DNA of 64,000 nucleotides, taken from NCBI GenBank assembly GCA_003223645.1, contig QHVT01000005.1, positions 535,300 to 599,299 on the forward strand, in the 5' to 3' direction. Made by a program: the position numbers and the translations under genes. The notes under the pieces were generated by a model. That model saw only the letters and a program-made list of their open reading frames with translations, ran no database searches and was not told the origin of the DNA. Below, one piece after another: positions 1 through 7,744 of this stretch. Source of the DNA: Acidobacteriota bacterium. GTDB taxonomy: Bacteria > Acidobacteriota > Thermoanaerobaculia > Gp7-AA8. Each line of letters starts with the position of its first letter. The first letter of the stretch is position 1.

Positions 1-380
1 TGGACTTCGCCTTCGATCGCAGCGAGCCGCGCCTGAATGTCGCTCGCGACCTGATCGGCTTTCGTGCGGCGCTCTTTCGCTTCGTCGGCGGCGCGGCGAA
101 TCGCGGCGCTGCGCTCGGACATCGCGGACTTCAGCGGCTTGCGCACGAAGTACACGAGCACGCCGAGGAAGAGCAGCATGTTGGCGAGCTTCAGGATCCA
201 GGCGGGGATGCCGAAGTATGTTTTTGGCGCCTCGCCTTCGCCGCCATGCGCCTCGTCCGGATGCGCGGTCTCGTGCGCGGCTTTTTCGGCGCCGTGCGCG
301 ACATCGCCGGATTGCGGATGCTCCTGCGTGAACGCGAGCGGCGCGAAGAGAAGAACGAGCATGAGGAGCAGTCTGCGCAT
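1..380 (-). CDS. atpF: F0F1 ATP synthase subunit b (3' end outside window)
   Basis: This is the first ~126 residues of an F0 b-type subunit, cut by the window edge. The protein begins with a hydrophobic signal-like segment (MRRLLLMLVLLFAPLAF), then a His/Glu/Gly-rich linker. A membrane helix (WILKLANMLLFLGVLVYF) follows, and then the charged coiled coil typical of the peripheral stalk, which links the F0 membrane sector to F1. The ATG at 380 overlaps the stop of the upstream b-type gene as TGATG, which points to translational coupling. The extra N-terminal export-like segment is longer than in the E. coli subunit. The b fold is clear; which of the two genes is b and which is b' is a guess. 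Confidence 0.82.
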   Translation of the reverse strand, partial: MRRLLLMLVLLFAPLAFTQEHPQSGDVAHGAEKAAHETAHPDEAHGGEGEAPKTYFGIPAWILKLANMLLFLGVLVYFVRKPLKSAMSERSAAIRRAADEAKERRTKADQVASDIQARLAAIEGEV

Positions 381-814
381 CACACGGCCCTCCCGAGAAT
401 GCGCTCGGCGGCGAGCCGCGCGAGCGACTCGGAGTCGCGCACGATCGTGTCGCGCGCCACCTTCACGTCGCTGGTCAGCTTCTCATCCGCTTCGGCGACG
501 ATCTGCTTCGCCTCACCGGACGTGCGGTCGATCATCTGCTGCCGCTGCGCTCCGGCCTCTCCGCGGAAGCGATCGCGCAGGTGTGCGGCCTCGCGCTTCG
601 CGGCGTGCAGTTGCGTCTCCATCTTTTCGGTCGCGTCCTGGAAGCGCGCCATCGCGTCTTCGTAAAGCTTCTCGGCCGTCTTCGTCTCGGTGTCGCGCGC
701 TTCGAGCACGTCGTTGACGGGCTTGAGGAAGAACGTGCGCACGACCAGGTAATTGATCACGAAGATCACCAGGATCGCGAGCAGAGAGTAGTCGGGCGTC
801 AGACTGATTTGCAT
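380..814 (-). CDS. atpF: F0F1 ATP synthase subunit b/b' (second b-type stalk subunit)
   Basis: A 144-residue protein with a single N-terminal membrane helix (YSLLAILVIFVINYLVVRTFF) followed by FLKPVNDVLEARD and a long charged helix ending in RLAAERILGRAV. This is the usual architecture of the b subunit of the F-type ATP synthase peripheral stalk. Two adjacent, translationally coupled b-type genes suggest a b/b' heterodimer, as in cyanobacteria and some other phyla. I chose the ATG at 814 because the longer frame upstream is antisense to the ykgJ-type gene and has no b-like sequence. The divergent gene starts 93 bp away. Confidence 0.85.
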   Translation of the reverse strand: MQISLTPDYSLLAILVIFVINYLVVRTFFLKPVNDVLEARDTETKTAEKLYEDAMARFQDATEKMETQLHAAKREAAHLRDRFRGEAGAQRQQMIDRTSGEAKQIVAEADEKLTSDVKVARDTIVRDSESLARLAAERILGRAV

Positions 815-907
815 AGTTGTTCGGGAAACTCGGCCTCGGGGCCGCGCGGGAGGGCTCCAGGCGCGCGAATATCCCCAAAAAGCGCGCGTTTTATAGCACA
901 ACGACCG

Positions 908-1462
908 ATGAAAGAGAACTACCGAGCGATTCTCGACCGCGCCGACGAGCATTTCGCGTCGGTGATGCGCGAGCAGCCTCAGAACCTCCAGTGCGGGCGC
1001 GGCTGTTCGCTTTGCTGCTACGGCCTCTTCGAGATCGGGTCCGGCGACGTGCCGGTGATCGCGGAAGGACTCGAGCAACTGCATCCGATGCGGCGGAAGA
1101 AGATCATCCGCCGCGCGCTGGAGCTGCAGGCGCCGAATCTCCGCGAGTGTACGCCTGAGGAGAAGGAAGCGTTCTTCGAGCAGACGAAGTCGACGCCCTG
1201 TCCGCTGCTCGACGAGAGCGGCGCGTGCACGATGTACGAGCACCGCCCGCTGGTCTGCCGCACGTTCGGCCTGCCGCTGCGCGAGGGACGCAAGTACATC
1301 GGCGACATCTGCGAGCTGAATTTCACCGACTCCACACGCGCCGAGCGGACGTCGGCGGCGTGGGATCTCGAGTGGGAAGACGTGATCGGGCCGGAGGACG
1401 AGTTCACGATCCCGGAAGTGATCGTCCTCGTCAGCCGTCTTCGCGGCTGGATTGAGGATTGA
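908..1462 (+). CDS. YkgJ-family zinc/iron-chelating cysteine-cluster protein
   Basis: A 184-residue soluble protein. It carries an N-terminal cysteine cluster, CGRGCSLCCYG (residues ~33-43), then CPLLDESGACTMYEHRPLVCRTFGLPLR in the middle. This is the CxxxCxxCC plus CPLL..C..Y..RP..CR pattern of the YkgJ (CxxCxxCC, Fe/Zn-chelating) family. The biochemical role of the family is poorly defined; metal binding is inferred from the cysteines. The start is the ATG of MKENYRAIL, since the longer open frame runs into the divergent ATP synthase gene. The last codons and the TGA stop lie inside the heptamer-repeat hairpin that follows. Confidence 0.8.
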   Translation: MKENYRAILDRADEHFASVMREQPQNLQCGRGCSLCCYGLFEIGSGDVPVIAEGLEQLHPMRRKKIIRRALELQAPNLRECTPEEKEAFFEQTKSTPCPLLDESGACTMYEHRPLVCRTFGLPLREGRKYIGDICELNFTDSTRAERTSAAWDLEWEDVIGPEDEFTIPEVIVLVSRLRGWIED

Positions 1463-1516
1463 GAATTGAGGATTGAGAAAGTTAGAACCACTTCCTCAAC
1501 CCTCAATTCTCAATCC
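1449..1516. repeat. Heptamer-repeat hairpin (ATTGAGG family)
   Basis: The left arm has about four 7-bp units (ATTGAGG/ATTGAGA). The right arm has the complementary CCTCAAC/CCTCAAT/TCTCAAT units. A perfect 16-bp stem forms between 1456-1471 and 1501-1516. It lies between two convergent genes, so it could act as a bidirectional terminator. It also supplies the stop codon of the ykgJ-type gene. The same unit recurs at 55173-55267. Confidence 0.85.
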
Positions 1517-1527
1517 GCCGAAGGCGG

Positions 1528-1899
1528 CTACCCCTTCGCGGCTATGTTGGTGACATTCGCCGGCTTCTTGTCCCCCATCGAACAATTGCCCTGAAAGATC
1601 GCGCCTTCTTCGATGATGAGCGCTGGCGTGTCGATGTCGCTATAGACCTTGCCGTTGCGGTGAATCTCGACGCGCTGGTCAGCGATGATCTTGCCGACGA
1701 CGGTGCCGCTGATGGCGATGCGTCCGACGTGAAAGTCCCCTTCGATGTGCGCGCTCTCGCCGACGATCAGCTCATTCTTCGACGTGATCTTGCCGTTGAA
1801 CTTTCCGTCGATGCGCATCGTGTCCTCGAACTCGAGCTCGCCCTTGAACGACGATCCGCGATCGAGGAATCCGTTGAGTTCGCCTGTCTTGCCCTTCAT
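1528..1899 (-). CDS. Bactofilin (polymerising cytoskeletal protein)
   Basis: A 123-residue protein with the bactofilin beta-helix signature: GSSFKGELEFEDTMRIDGKFNGKI, then repeated short beta turns through HIEGDFHVGRIAISGTVVGKI. Short unstructured ends flank the core (MKGKTGELN and the Asn/Ala-rich C-terminus). Bactofilins polymerise without nucleotide into filaments that position cell-wall enzymes or, in Myxococcus, ParABS components. The gene overlaps the 3' end of parB by 4 bp (ATGA). This coupling with parA-parB supports a role in chromosome segregation scaffolding, which is inference from context. Confidence 0.9.
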   Translation of the reverse strand: MKGKTGELNGFLDRGSSFKGELEFEDTMRIDGKFNGKITSKNELIVGESAHIEGDFHVGRIAISGTVVGKIIADQRVEIHRNGKVYSDIDTPALIIEEGAIFQGNCSMGDKKPANVTNIAAKG

Positions 1900-2756
1900 C
1901 TCCGTCTCCCCATCATTTCATCGACCAGCCGGATCAGCTCTTCTTCGCTTCCAAAGCGCGCGCGAATCACTCCGCCGCGCCTTTTCCGGTCGATTTCTAC
2001 TTTGCAACGTAAAGTCCTTGATAACTTGTCTTCGGCGTCGCGCGTGAAGACATCTTTCTGCTTCTCCGGCTCGGCTGCCTTCGGCGATTTCTCGGCCGCC
2101 AGCATCTCGGTCTGCCGGACGTTGAGGTTGCGCTTCACCACGCGCTCGGCGAGCTGTTCCTGCTTCTTCGGCGACGCGACGGCGAGGATCGCGCGTGCGT
2201 GTCCCATCGAAAGTTGTCCCGACGCGAGCAGCTTCTTCACTCCTTCCGGGAGTTTCATCAGCCGGAGGAAGTTCGCGATCGTCGACCGCTCTTTGCCGAC
2301 CTGTTTGGAGATCTCTTCCTGTGTCAGTCCGAACTCTTCGTGGAGCTGGTGGTAGGCATTCGCTTCTTCGATCGGGTTGAGGTCCTCGCGCTGGATGTTC
2401 TCGATCAGCGCGATCTGCAGCACGTCGCTGTCGGTCGTGCTCTCCTTGATGACGACAGGTACTTTGCCGAGCCCAGCTCTTTGCGCTGCCCGGAAGCGGC
2501 GCTCGCCGGCGATCAATCGATACTTGTGATCGCCGATGCGCGTGACAACGAGCGGCTGCACGATGCCGTGCTCGCGGACGCTGCGCGCGAGCTCTTCGAT
2601 CGACGCCTCATTGAATGTCTTGCGCGGCTGATACGGGTTCGGCGTGATCTGCTCCACCAGGATTTCGGCGAGTCCGCTCGCAAGCGGCGCCTCGGCCGCG
2701 CGCGTCGGGATCAAGGCTCCGAGTCCTCTGCCGAGTGCTTTCTTCTGCGTGCTCAT
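1896..2756 (-). CDS. parB: ParB chromosome-partitioning CTPase/DNA-binding protein
   Basis: A 286-residue ParB. The N-terminus ([12 protein letters not shown]) is the typical ParA-interacting stretch. The ParB/Srx nuclease-like CTP-binding domain follows, with [10 protein letters not shown] and the GERRFRA motif, then a helix-turn-helix ([27 protein letters not shown]) that reads parS and a C-terminal dimerisation region. It loads at parS as a CTP-dependent sliding clamp and works with ParA in origin segregation. Two parS sites lie within 4 kb. The gene overlaps parA and the bactofilin gene by 4 bp each, so the three are probably translated as one coupled operon. Confidence 0.95.
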   Translation of the reverse strand: MSTQKKALGRGLGALIPTRAAEAPLASGLAEILVEQITPNPYQPRKTFNEASIEELARSVREHGIVQPLVVTRIGDHKYRLIAGERRFRAAQRAGLGKVPVVIKESTTDSDVLQIALIENIQREDLNPIEEANAYHQLHEEFGLTQEEISKQVGKERSTIANFLRLMKLPEGVKKLLASGQLSMGHARAILAVASPKKQEQLAERVVKRNLNVRQTEMLAAEKSPKAAEPEKQKDVFTRDAEDKLSRTLRCKVEIDRKRRGGVIRARFGSEEELIRLVDEMMGRRR

Positions 2757-3526
2757 TGCCGACCCGTCTCCGCGCGCTGGATGAATTCCTTCGCGAGATT
2801 GATGTAGGCCTCGCTGCCGCGCGAGCGAATGTCGTAGAGGATAATCGGTTTCCCGAACGACGGCGCCTCACCTAAGCGAACGTTGCGCGGGATGACGGTG
2901 CGGTAGACCTTGTCGCCGAAGTGGGTCCGCACCTCTTCCGCGACCTGCCGCGCGAGGTTGATCCGCTCGTCGTACATCGTGAGCGCGATGCCTTCGATCT
3001 CGAGTTGCGGATTGAGCATGTCGCGCACCCGGTCGATCGTGTTGATGAGCTGCGCGATGCCTTCGATTGCGAAATACTCGCACTGCATCGGCACGAGGAC
3101 GGAGTTGGCGGCGGTGAGGCCGTTGATGGTGAGGAGGCCGAGGGACGGCGGCGAGTCGATGAGGATGTAGTCGTAGTCTTTGGCGACTTCCTGCAGCGCC
3201 TTGCGGAGATGGAACTCGCGGCCGATGGCGTCGGAGAGCTCGAGCTCCGCGCCGACGAGATCGACCGAGGAGGGCGCGACCTGGAAGTTTGGCAGCTCGG
3301 TCTCGCGGATGATCTCGCGGATGTTCATCCCGTCGGTGAGGACGGGATACATCGACTTCTCGTCGGTCTTCGGCAGGCCGACGCCGGAGGTCGCATTCGC
3401 CTGCGGATCGAGATCGACGAGGAGCACGTTGCGCTCACATGCGGCGAGCGAAGCAGCGAGATTGATCGCCGTCGTCGTTTTGCCGACGCCGCCTTTCTGA
3501 TTCGCGAGCGAGACGATCTTTGTCAT
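2753..3526 (-). CDS. parA: ParA/Soj chromosome-partitioning ATPase
   Basis: A 257-residue Walker-type ATPase. The deviant Walker A motif KGGVGKTT lies at about residues 11-18, [12 protein letters not shown] forms the A' region, and [15 protein letters not shown] the Walker B region. These residues define the ParA/Soj family, which binds nucleoid DNA in the ATP form and is released by ParB to move origins. Its ATG overlaps the stop of rsmG (ATGA) and its end overlaps parB, so it sits in a tightly coupled mnmG-rsmG-parA-parB-bactofilin series. Confidence 0.96.
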   Translation of the reverse strand: MTKIVSLANQKGGVGKTTTAINLAASLAACERNVLLVDLDPQANATSGVGLPKTDEKSMYPVLTDGMNIREIIRETELPNFQVAPSSVDLVGAELELSDAIGREFHLRKALQEVAKDYDYILIDSPPSLGLLTINGLTAANSVLVPMQCEYFAIEGIAQLINTIDRVRDMLNPQLEIEGIALTMYDERINLARQVAEEVRTHFGDKVYRTVIPRNVRLGEAPSFGKPIILYDIRSRGSEAYINLAKEFIQRAETGRQ

Positions 3527-4140
3527 GACTGTTCCACGTGGAACGTGAGCAGCACCAAGTAGTTGGACTCGCCTCTCGGCAGCTTCACCGGGGGTTCCGC
3601 ATGAAATCCTTCCATCGGTGGAGTGTCGGGCGCGCCTTGAAAAAGCGCGACGCGCGCTCCGTCATGCAGGTGATCTTTCAGCGTCGGCACCCACCCTTCG
3701 GGCGCGCCGACAGCGCGCGAGGTCACGAGAGAAAACCGCAGACTTGCAGGAAGTCGCCCCAAAAGGCGCTGCAATCTATCACCGTGCACCTGCGAGTTCA
3801 ATCCGCATTCACGTACGACGTGCTTCAGGAACGCCCACTTCTTCTGGTCCGCCTCGACGAGGTGAAAGCGCGCGTACGGCGAGAGAATCGCCATCGGAAT
3901 CGCCGGCAATCCCCCACCCGATCCGAAGTCCAGCACCTCGCCTCGCGGCTTCAGGATCTCCGCAGCCGCAACCGCCTCGGCGATGTGCTCATCGAGATGC
4001 TCGCGCGCCTCCGGGCCAATGAGATTGACCTTCGCGTTCCACTTCAGGAGCTCGGCTTGATAGATTGCGATCGCCTCGGCGGACATCGATACGATTCTAC
4101 GAGGCATTCCAACGTCCGGCGGAGTCTTCGATTGGTCCAC
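3523..4140 (-). CDS. rsmG: 16S rRNA (guanine527-N7)-methyltransferase RsmG
   Basis: A 205-residue Rossmann-fold methyltransferase. [13 protein letters not shown] is the conserved N-terminal helix, [17 protein letters not shown] the SAM-binding loop and VTSRAVG a conserved later motif. It methylates N7 of G527 in 16S rRNA. The start is a GTG at 4140. The ribosome-binding site, GGAGG with a 5-nt spacer, is provided by the last unit of the 21-bp repeat array. A parS-like site lies inside its last codons, and its end overlaps parA by 4 bp. Confidence 0.93.
   Translation of the reverse strand: MDQSKTPPDVGMPRRIVSMSAEAIAIYQAELLKWNAKVNLIGPEAREHLDEHIAEAVAAAEILKPRGEVLDFGSGGGLPAIPMAILSPYARFHLVEADQKKWAFLKHVVRECGLNSQVHGDRLQRLLGRLPASLRFSLVTSRAVGAPEGWVPTLKDHLHDGARVALFQGAPDTPPMEGFHAEPPVKLPRGESNYLVLLTFHVEQS
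3530..3545. promoter_or_regulatory. parS site 1 (inside the 3' end of rsmG)
   Basis: The 16-mer TGTTCCACGTGGAACG matches the near-universal parS consensus TGTTNCACGTGNAACA except at the last base. It lies just upstream of parA and encodes part of FHVEQ at the RsmG C-terminus. It is the likely ParB loading site together with the perfect copy at 6276. Confidence 0.85.
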
Positions 4141-4143
4141 ACG

Positions 4144-4416
4144 AGCCTCCAGGGCTCTCGGTCGAGCCTCCAGGGCTTACAGTTAAGCCTCCAGGGCTTA
4201 TGGTTAAGCCTCCAGGGCTTATGGTTAAGCCTCCAGGGCTTACGGTTAAGCCTCCAGGGCTTATGGTTAAGCCTCCAGGGCTTACGGTTAAGCCTCCAGG
4301 GCTTACGGTTAAGCCTCCAGGGCTTACGGTTAAGCCTCCAGGGCTTACGGTTAAGCCTCCAGGGCTTACGGTTAAGCCTCCAGGGCTTACGGACGAGCCT
4401 CCAGGGCTCTCGGTCG
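4144..4416 (-). repeat. Array of 13 tandem 21-bp repeats between mnmG and rsmG
   Basis: Thirteen uninterrupted 21-bp units start AGCCTCCAGGGCTTACGG on the + strand. The first and last units share a variant CTCTCGGTCG ending, and inner units differ mostly at one or two bases. There are no spacers, so it is not CRISPR. On the transcribed minus strand each unit contains a Shine-Dalgarno-like GGAGG. The array supplies the TAA stop and last residues of MnmG (4387-4416) and the ribosome-binding site of rsmG. Each unit can also form a small AGCC/GGCT stem. Confidence 0.95.
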
Positions 4417-6276
4417 AGCCTCCCGTCGCCGCAGATGCATTCGCAGAATCGCGACCGCGGCGGGCGTAACTCCAGGAATCCGCGACGCCTGCCCCAGTGA
4501 CATCGGTTGCACGCGCGTGAGCTTCTCGACCATCTCGCGCGATAGGCCGGGGAGCGCGTACGACATCTGGCGCGGGATCGCGGCCTCGTCGTCGTTCTGC
4601 GCTTTCTCCGCCTCGCGCTGCTGGCGCTCGATGTAGCCGGCGTAGCGGAGACGACTGACGACGCCTTCCCTCTCCTCTTCCGTCAGCGCGCGAAACGCGT
4701 CCGCGAATTCGGGTTGTGCATTCGCCGCCGCTTCGGTGAGTCGGTCGATGTCGAGACTCGGCCGCTGCGTCAGCTTTGCGATCGTGGTCTGCGCGGTCAG
4801 CTCGATGCCGGCTTCACGCAGCCATGCGTTCGTTTCCCGATCGGGATACAGATCAGCCACGGCCGCGCCGGTCGCGCGCTGCATCCGCGCAAGACGCGCG
4901 TCGATACGGCGCTTGCGCTCGTCGTCGAGGATACCGAGGTGGTCGGCGACGGGAGAGAGCCGCTCGTAGACGGAGTCGCATCCGAGCAGGAGACGATGCT
5001 CCGCGCGCGAGGTGAACATGCGGTACGGCTCCTCGGTGCCGAGCGTGACGAGGTCGTCAATCATCACCGCGGCGTACGCCTGATCGCGGCGCAGCACGAC
5101 CGGCTCCCCTCCGCGGACGTACTGCAGCGCGTTGATGCCGGCCACGAGTCCCTGCGCGGCCGCTTCTTCGTAGCCCGAAGTTCCGTTGATCTGGCCGGCG
5201 AGAAAGAGTCCTTCGACGCCGCGGGCCTGCAGCGTCGCGTCGAGCTGCTCGGGATTCACGAAGTCGTACTCGACCGCGTAGCCGTAGCGCGCAATCTTCG
5301 CGTACTCGAATCCAGGCAGCGAGCGGACAACCGCGTCCTGCACATCAGGCGGCAGCGAAGTCGAGATGCCGTTCATGTACAGCCACGGGTGCGCGAGGCC
5401 TTCCGGCTCGACGAAGACCTGATGCCGTTCCTTCTCCGCGAAACGGACGACCTTGTCTTCGATCGACGGACAGTAGCGCGGACCGGTCGCGTTGATTTGT
5501 CCCGAGTACATCGGTGCGCGATGAAGATTTGCACGGATCAGCTCGTGCGCATATGCGCTCGTGTATGTGAGCCAGCAGAGGATCTGCGGCTGCTCGAGGC
5601 GATCGGTGAGAATCGAGAACGGACGCGGACGCGTGTCGCCGGGCGCTTCTTCGAGACGCGAGAAGTCGACCGTGGTCTTGTCGACGCGCGGCGGTGTTCC
5701 AGTCTTGAGGCGGCCGAGACGCAGACCGAATGCGCGCAGCGAATCGGAGAGCGTCTCCGCGGAAGACTCGCCGAAGCGGCCGCCGGTCGTCTTCACTTCT
5801 CCCGAATGCATGAGCGCGCGGAGAAACGTGCCGGTGGTGACGATGACGGCGCGGGCGTTGAGGCGCGTGCCGTCCTGCAGAGTCACGCCGTTGCGGTCGA
5901 GCGAAGTGACCGAGCCTTCGACGATGGTGAGGTTCGGTTCCGCGGCGAGAATGTCCTGCACGGCCTGCGCGTAAAGATCGCGGTCGCACTGGGCTCGCGG
6001 TCCCTGTACCGCCGGACCCTTCGAGCGGTTGAGCACCTTGAATTGAATGCCGGCATGATCGGTGGCTTCGCCCATCAGGCCGCCGAGGGCGTCGATTTCT
6101 TTGACGAGGTTGCCTTTGGCGAGACCACCGATCGCGGGATTGCACGACATGCGACCGATGGCATCGCGCAGCATCGTGACCATCGCCACGCGAGCGCCTC
6201 CGCGAGCGGCGACGCGCGCGGCCTCAGCCCCGGCGTGGCCGCCGCCGATGACGACGATGTCGAATGCGGTCTGCAT
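4387..6276 (-). CDS. mnmG: tRNA 5-carboxymethylaminomethyl-uridine(34) synthase subunit MnmG (GidA)
   Basis: A 629-residue FAD enzyme. The N-terminal dinucleotide fold is VVIGGGHAGAEAARVAARGG. The family motifs CNPAIGGLAKGNLVKEIDALGG and KTGTPPRVD follow, and GLFLAGQINGTSGYEEAAAQG marks the second FAD segment. With MnmE it modifies the wobble uridine of several tRNAs. The C-terminal helical domain ends LRMHLRRREARP. The final residues RALEARP and the stop codon come from the 21-bp repeat array. The upstream gene is mnmE, 15 bp away, with a perfect parS in the gap. Confidence 0.96.
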   Translation of the reverse strand: MQTAFDIVVIGGGHAGAEAARVAARGGARVAMVTMLRDAIGRMSCNPAIGGLAKGNLVKEIDALGGLMGEATDHAGIQFKVLNRSKGPAVQGPRAQCDRDLYAQAVQDILAAEPNLTIVEGSVTSLDRNGVTLQDGTRLNARAVIVTTGTFLRALMHSGEVKTTGGRFGESSAETLSDSLRAFGLRLGRLKTGTPPRVDKTTVDFSRLEEAPGDTRPRPFSILTDRLEQPQILCWLTYTSAYAHELIRANLHRAPMYSGQINATGPRYCPSIEDKVVRFAEKERHQVFVEPEGLAHPWLYMNGISTSLPPDVQDAVVRSLPGFEYAKIARYGYAVEYDFVNPEQLDATLQARGVEGLFLAGQINGTSGYEEAAAQGLVAGINALQYVRGGEPVVLRRDQAYAAVMIDDLVTLGTEEPYRMFTSRAEHRLLLGCDSVYERLSPVADHLGILDDERKRRIDARLARMQRATGAAVADLYPDRETNAWLREAGIELTAQTTIAKLTQRPSLDIDRLTEAAANAQPEFADAFRALTEEEREGVVSRLRYAGYIERQQREAEKAQNDDEAAIPRQMSYALPGLSREMVEKLTRVQPMSLGQASRIPGVTPAAVAILRMHLRRREARPRALEARP

Positions 6277-6291
6277 GTTCCACGTGGAACA
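6276..6291. promoter_or_regulatory. parS site 2 (perfect), between mnmE and mnmG
   Basis: TGTTCCACGTGGAACA is a perfect 16-bp palindrome and an exact match to the parS consensus. It fills the 15-bp gap between the mnmE stop and the mnmG start codon, about 5 kb from dnaA, where ParB loading sites are normally found. Confidence 0.93.
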
Positions 6292-7725
6292 TCACTTGCC
6301 GATACAAAACTTTCCAAAGATTTCCGACAGAACGTCTTCGCGGGTGATAGCGCCCGTGAGGACGCCGAGGGCGTTTGCGGCGCGGTAGAGGTCGACCACG
6401 ATCATCTGTTCGTCGAGGCCGCTTTCGATCGAGCTCAGCGCGGCCTCCAGGCCGGACTCGCATTCGGCGACGGCGACTCGCTGCCGCTCGTTCACCAGCG
6501 CGCCTTCCGGAGCAGCGAAGCGTTCGCGGACGAGGACGTCGAGGCGGCGCAGGAGCTCGTCGATGCCGTGGTCGGTGACGGCGCTGACAACGAGTGGAGC
6601 GGCGGGCTCTAGCCCGCCGTTTTCCGGGGCCGGCGGGCTAAAGTCCGCCGCTCCACCAGACACGACATCCGACTTTGTGTAGACAAGTAGCTCGTTTCCA
6701 TCAAGTACTTGTCGTTCGCGAGCATCTTCTTCCGTCAAGCCCGCGGTGGTATCCACTAAATACAGCACGATGTCCGCGCTGCGCGCTGCTTCGCGCGCGC
6801 GCTCGATACCGATGCCTTCGACGAGGTCGGCGCTTTCGCGGAGGCCGGCGGTGTCGGCGAGCGTGACGGGAAGGCCGCCGATCTCGATCGTCTCGCGCAC
6901 GATGTCGCGCGTCGTTCCGGGAATCGGCGTCACGATCGCGCGGTCGCTGCCGACGAGGCGGTTGAGCAGTGTCGACTTGCCGGCGTTCGGACGGCCGAGA
7001 ATCACCGCCGACAATCCCGCGCGCGTCGCACTTCCGCGGCGATACGTTTCCGCGAGCGTGTGCGCGTCGCGCAGCGCACCTTCGATTCGCGCGCGCGCTT
7101 CGTCGCGCGCGATGAACTCATAGCCTTCTTCCGAAAAATCGAGCGCGGCTTCGAGTCGCGAGATCACTTCGAGCAGCGTCTGCCGGATCGCTGTCGCCTT
7201 GCGGCTCAGCACTCCCTCGAGATTCGAGAGCGACAGCTTCGCCTGCAGCGCGGTGCGCGCGTTGATCAAATCCGCGATCGACTCCGCCTGCACGAGATCC
7301 ATCTTGCCGTTGAGCACCGCGCGCTCGGTGAACTCGCCCGGCTCGGCCATCCGCGCGCCCAACGCGACGCATGCGGCGATGAGGCGCTCGACGAGCAACG
7401 GGTTGCCGTGCAGCGTGAGCTCGATGAGATCGTTGCCGGTGAATGAATGCGGCGCCTCGTAGCGAATGGCGATGCATTCGTCGAACAGCTCGTTGTCGAC
7501 AAACAGCTGCGTGAGTGCGGCGTTGCGCGGCGCCGGTGCGGCGCTGCGCGAGAGCGACATCAGGATGCCGATTGCGAGCGGCCCGTCGAGACGGATGATG
7601 GCCAGCGCGCTGCGCGCCGTGGGCGTCGCCGGGGCGACAATCGTGTCGAACGCGCTTGGAGCGGAGGGCGAAGGGCGGAGGTCAGAGGGCGGTTGCGGGT
7701 GGGATTGCCCTCTGCCCTCTGCCAT
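6292..7725 (-). CDS. mnmE: tRNA modification GTPase MnmE (TrmE), with repeat-derived insertions
   Basis: A 477-residue MnmE. The N-terminal folate-binding domain begins DTIVAPATPTARSALAIIR. The GTPase domain has GRPNAGKST, DTAGLRE and YTKSD, and the protein ends in the diagnostic CIGK motif. It partners MnmG in wobble-uridine modification. Two oddities stand out. The first ~25 residues and the only usable start codon come from a heptamer-repeat hairpin. In addition, a 63-bp palindrome is inserted in frame between the G4 (TKSD) and G5 (SAVT) motifs, adding 21 Gly/Ala/Pro-rich residues. The rest of the protein looks intact. Confidence 0.94.
   Translation of the reverse strand: MAEGRGQSHPQPPSDLRPSPSAPSAFDTIVAPATPTARSALAIIRLDGPLAIGILMSLSRSAAPAPRNAALTQLFVDNELFDECIAIRYEAPHSFTGNDLIELTLHGNPLLVERLIAACVALGARMAEPGEFTERAVLNGKMDLVQAESIADLINARTALQAKLSLSNLEGVLSRKATAIRQTLLEVISRLEAALDFSEEGYEFIARDEARARIEGALRDAHTLAETYRRGSATRAGLSAVILGRPNAGKSTLLNRLVGSDRAIVTPIPGTTRDIVRETIEIGGLPVTLADTAGLRESADLVEGIGIERAREAARSADIVLYLVDTTAGLTEEDARERQVLDGNELLVYTKSDVVSGGAADFSPPAPENGGLEPAAPLVVSAVTDHGIDELLRRLDVLVRERFAAPEGALVNERQRVAVAECESGLEAALSSIESGLDEQMIVVDLYRAANALGVLTGAITREDVLSEIFGKFCIGK
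6594..6656. repeat. GTGGAGCGGC palindromic element, copy 1 (in frame in mnmE)
   Basis: A 63-bp palindromic element with perfect 12-bp outer arms (GTGGAGCGGCGG / CCGCCGCTCCAC). Each half also folds on itself (GGCGGGCTCTAGCCCGCC). Its length is a multiple of three and no stop codon occurs in the reading frame used. It lies in a loop of the MnmE GTPase domain. Related copies are at 31307, 40944, 47493 and 59632. Confidence 0.85.
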
Positions 7726-7735
7726 CAGCCCTCCG
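7658..7735. repeat. Heptamer-repeat hairpin (AGGGCGG family) at the mnmE start
   Basis: The left arm has 7-bp units of the AGGGCGG/AGGTCAG/AGGGCGA type. The right arm has CCCTCTG, CCCTCTG, CCATCAG, CCCTCCG. The arms pair over about 29 bp with some mismatches. It lies between khpB and mnmE and encodes the first residues of MnmE, including its ATG (ATGGCAGAGGGC). Confidence 0.8.
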
Positions 7736-7744
7736 ACGGTGCGC

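Noticed and set aside
4144..4416. CRISPR array
   Set aside because: The 21-bp units are adjacent, with no unique spacers, and no cas genes are in the window.
4065..4469. Plus-strand repeat protein (PPGLTVKPPGLM..)
   Set aside because: An open frame produced by a 21-bp period divisible by three; it is antisense to rsmG/mnmG and lacks a ribosome-binding site.
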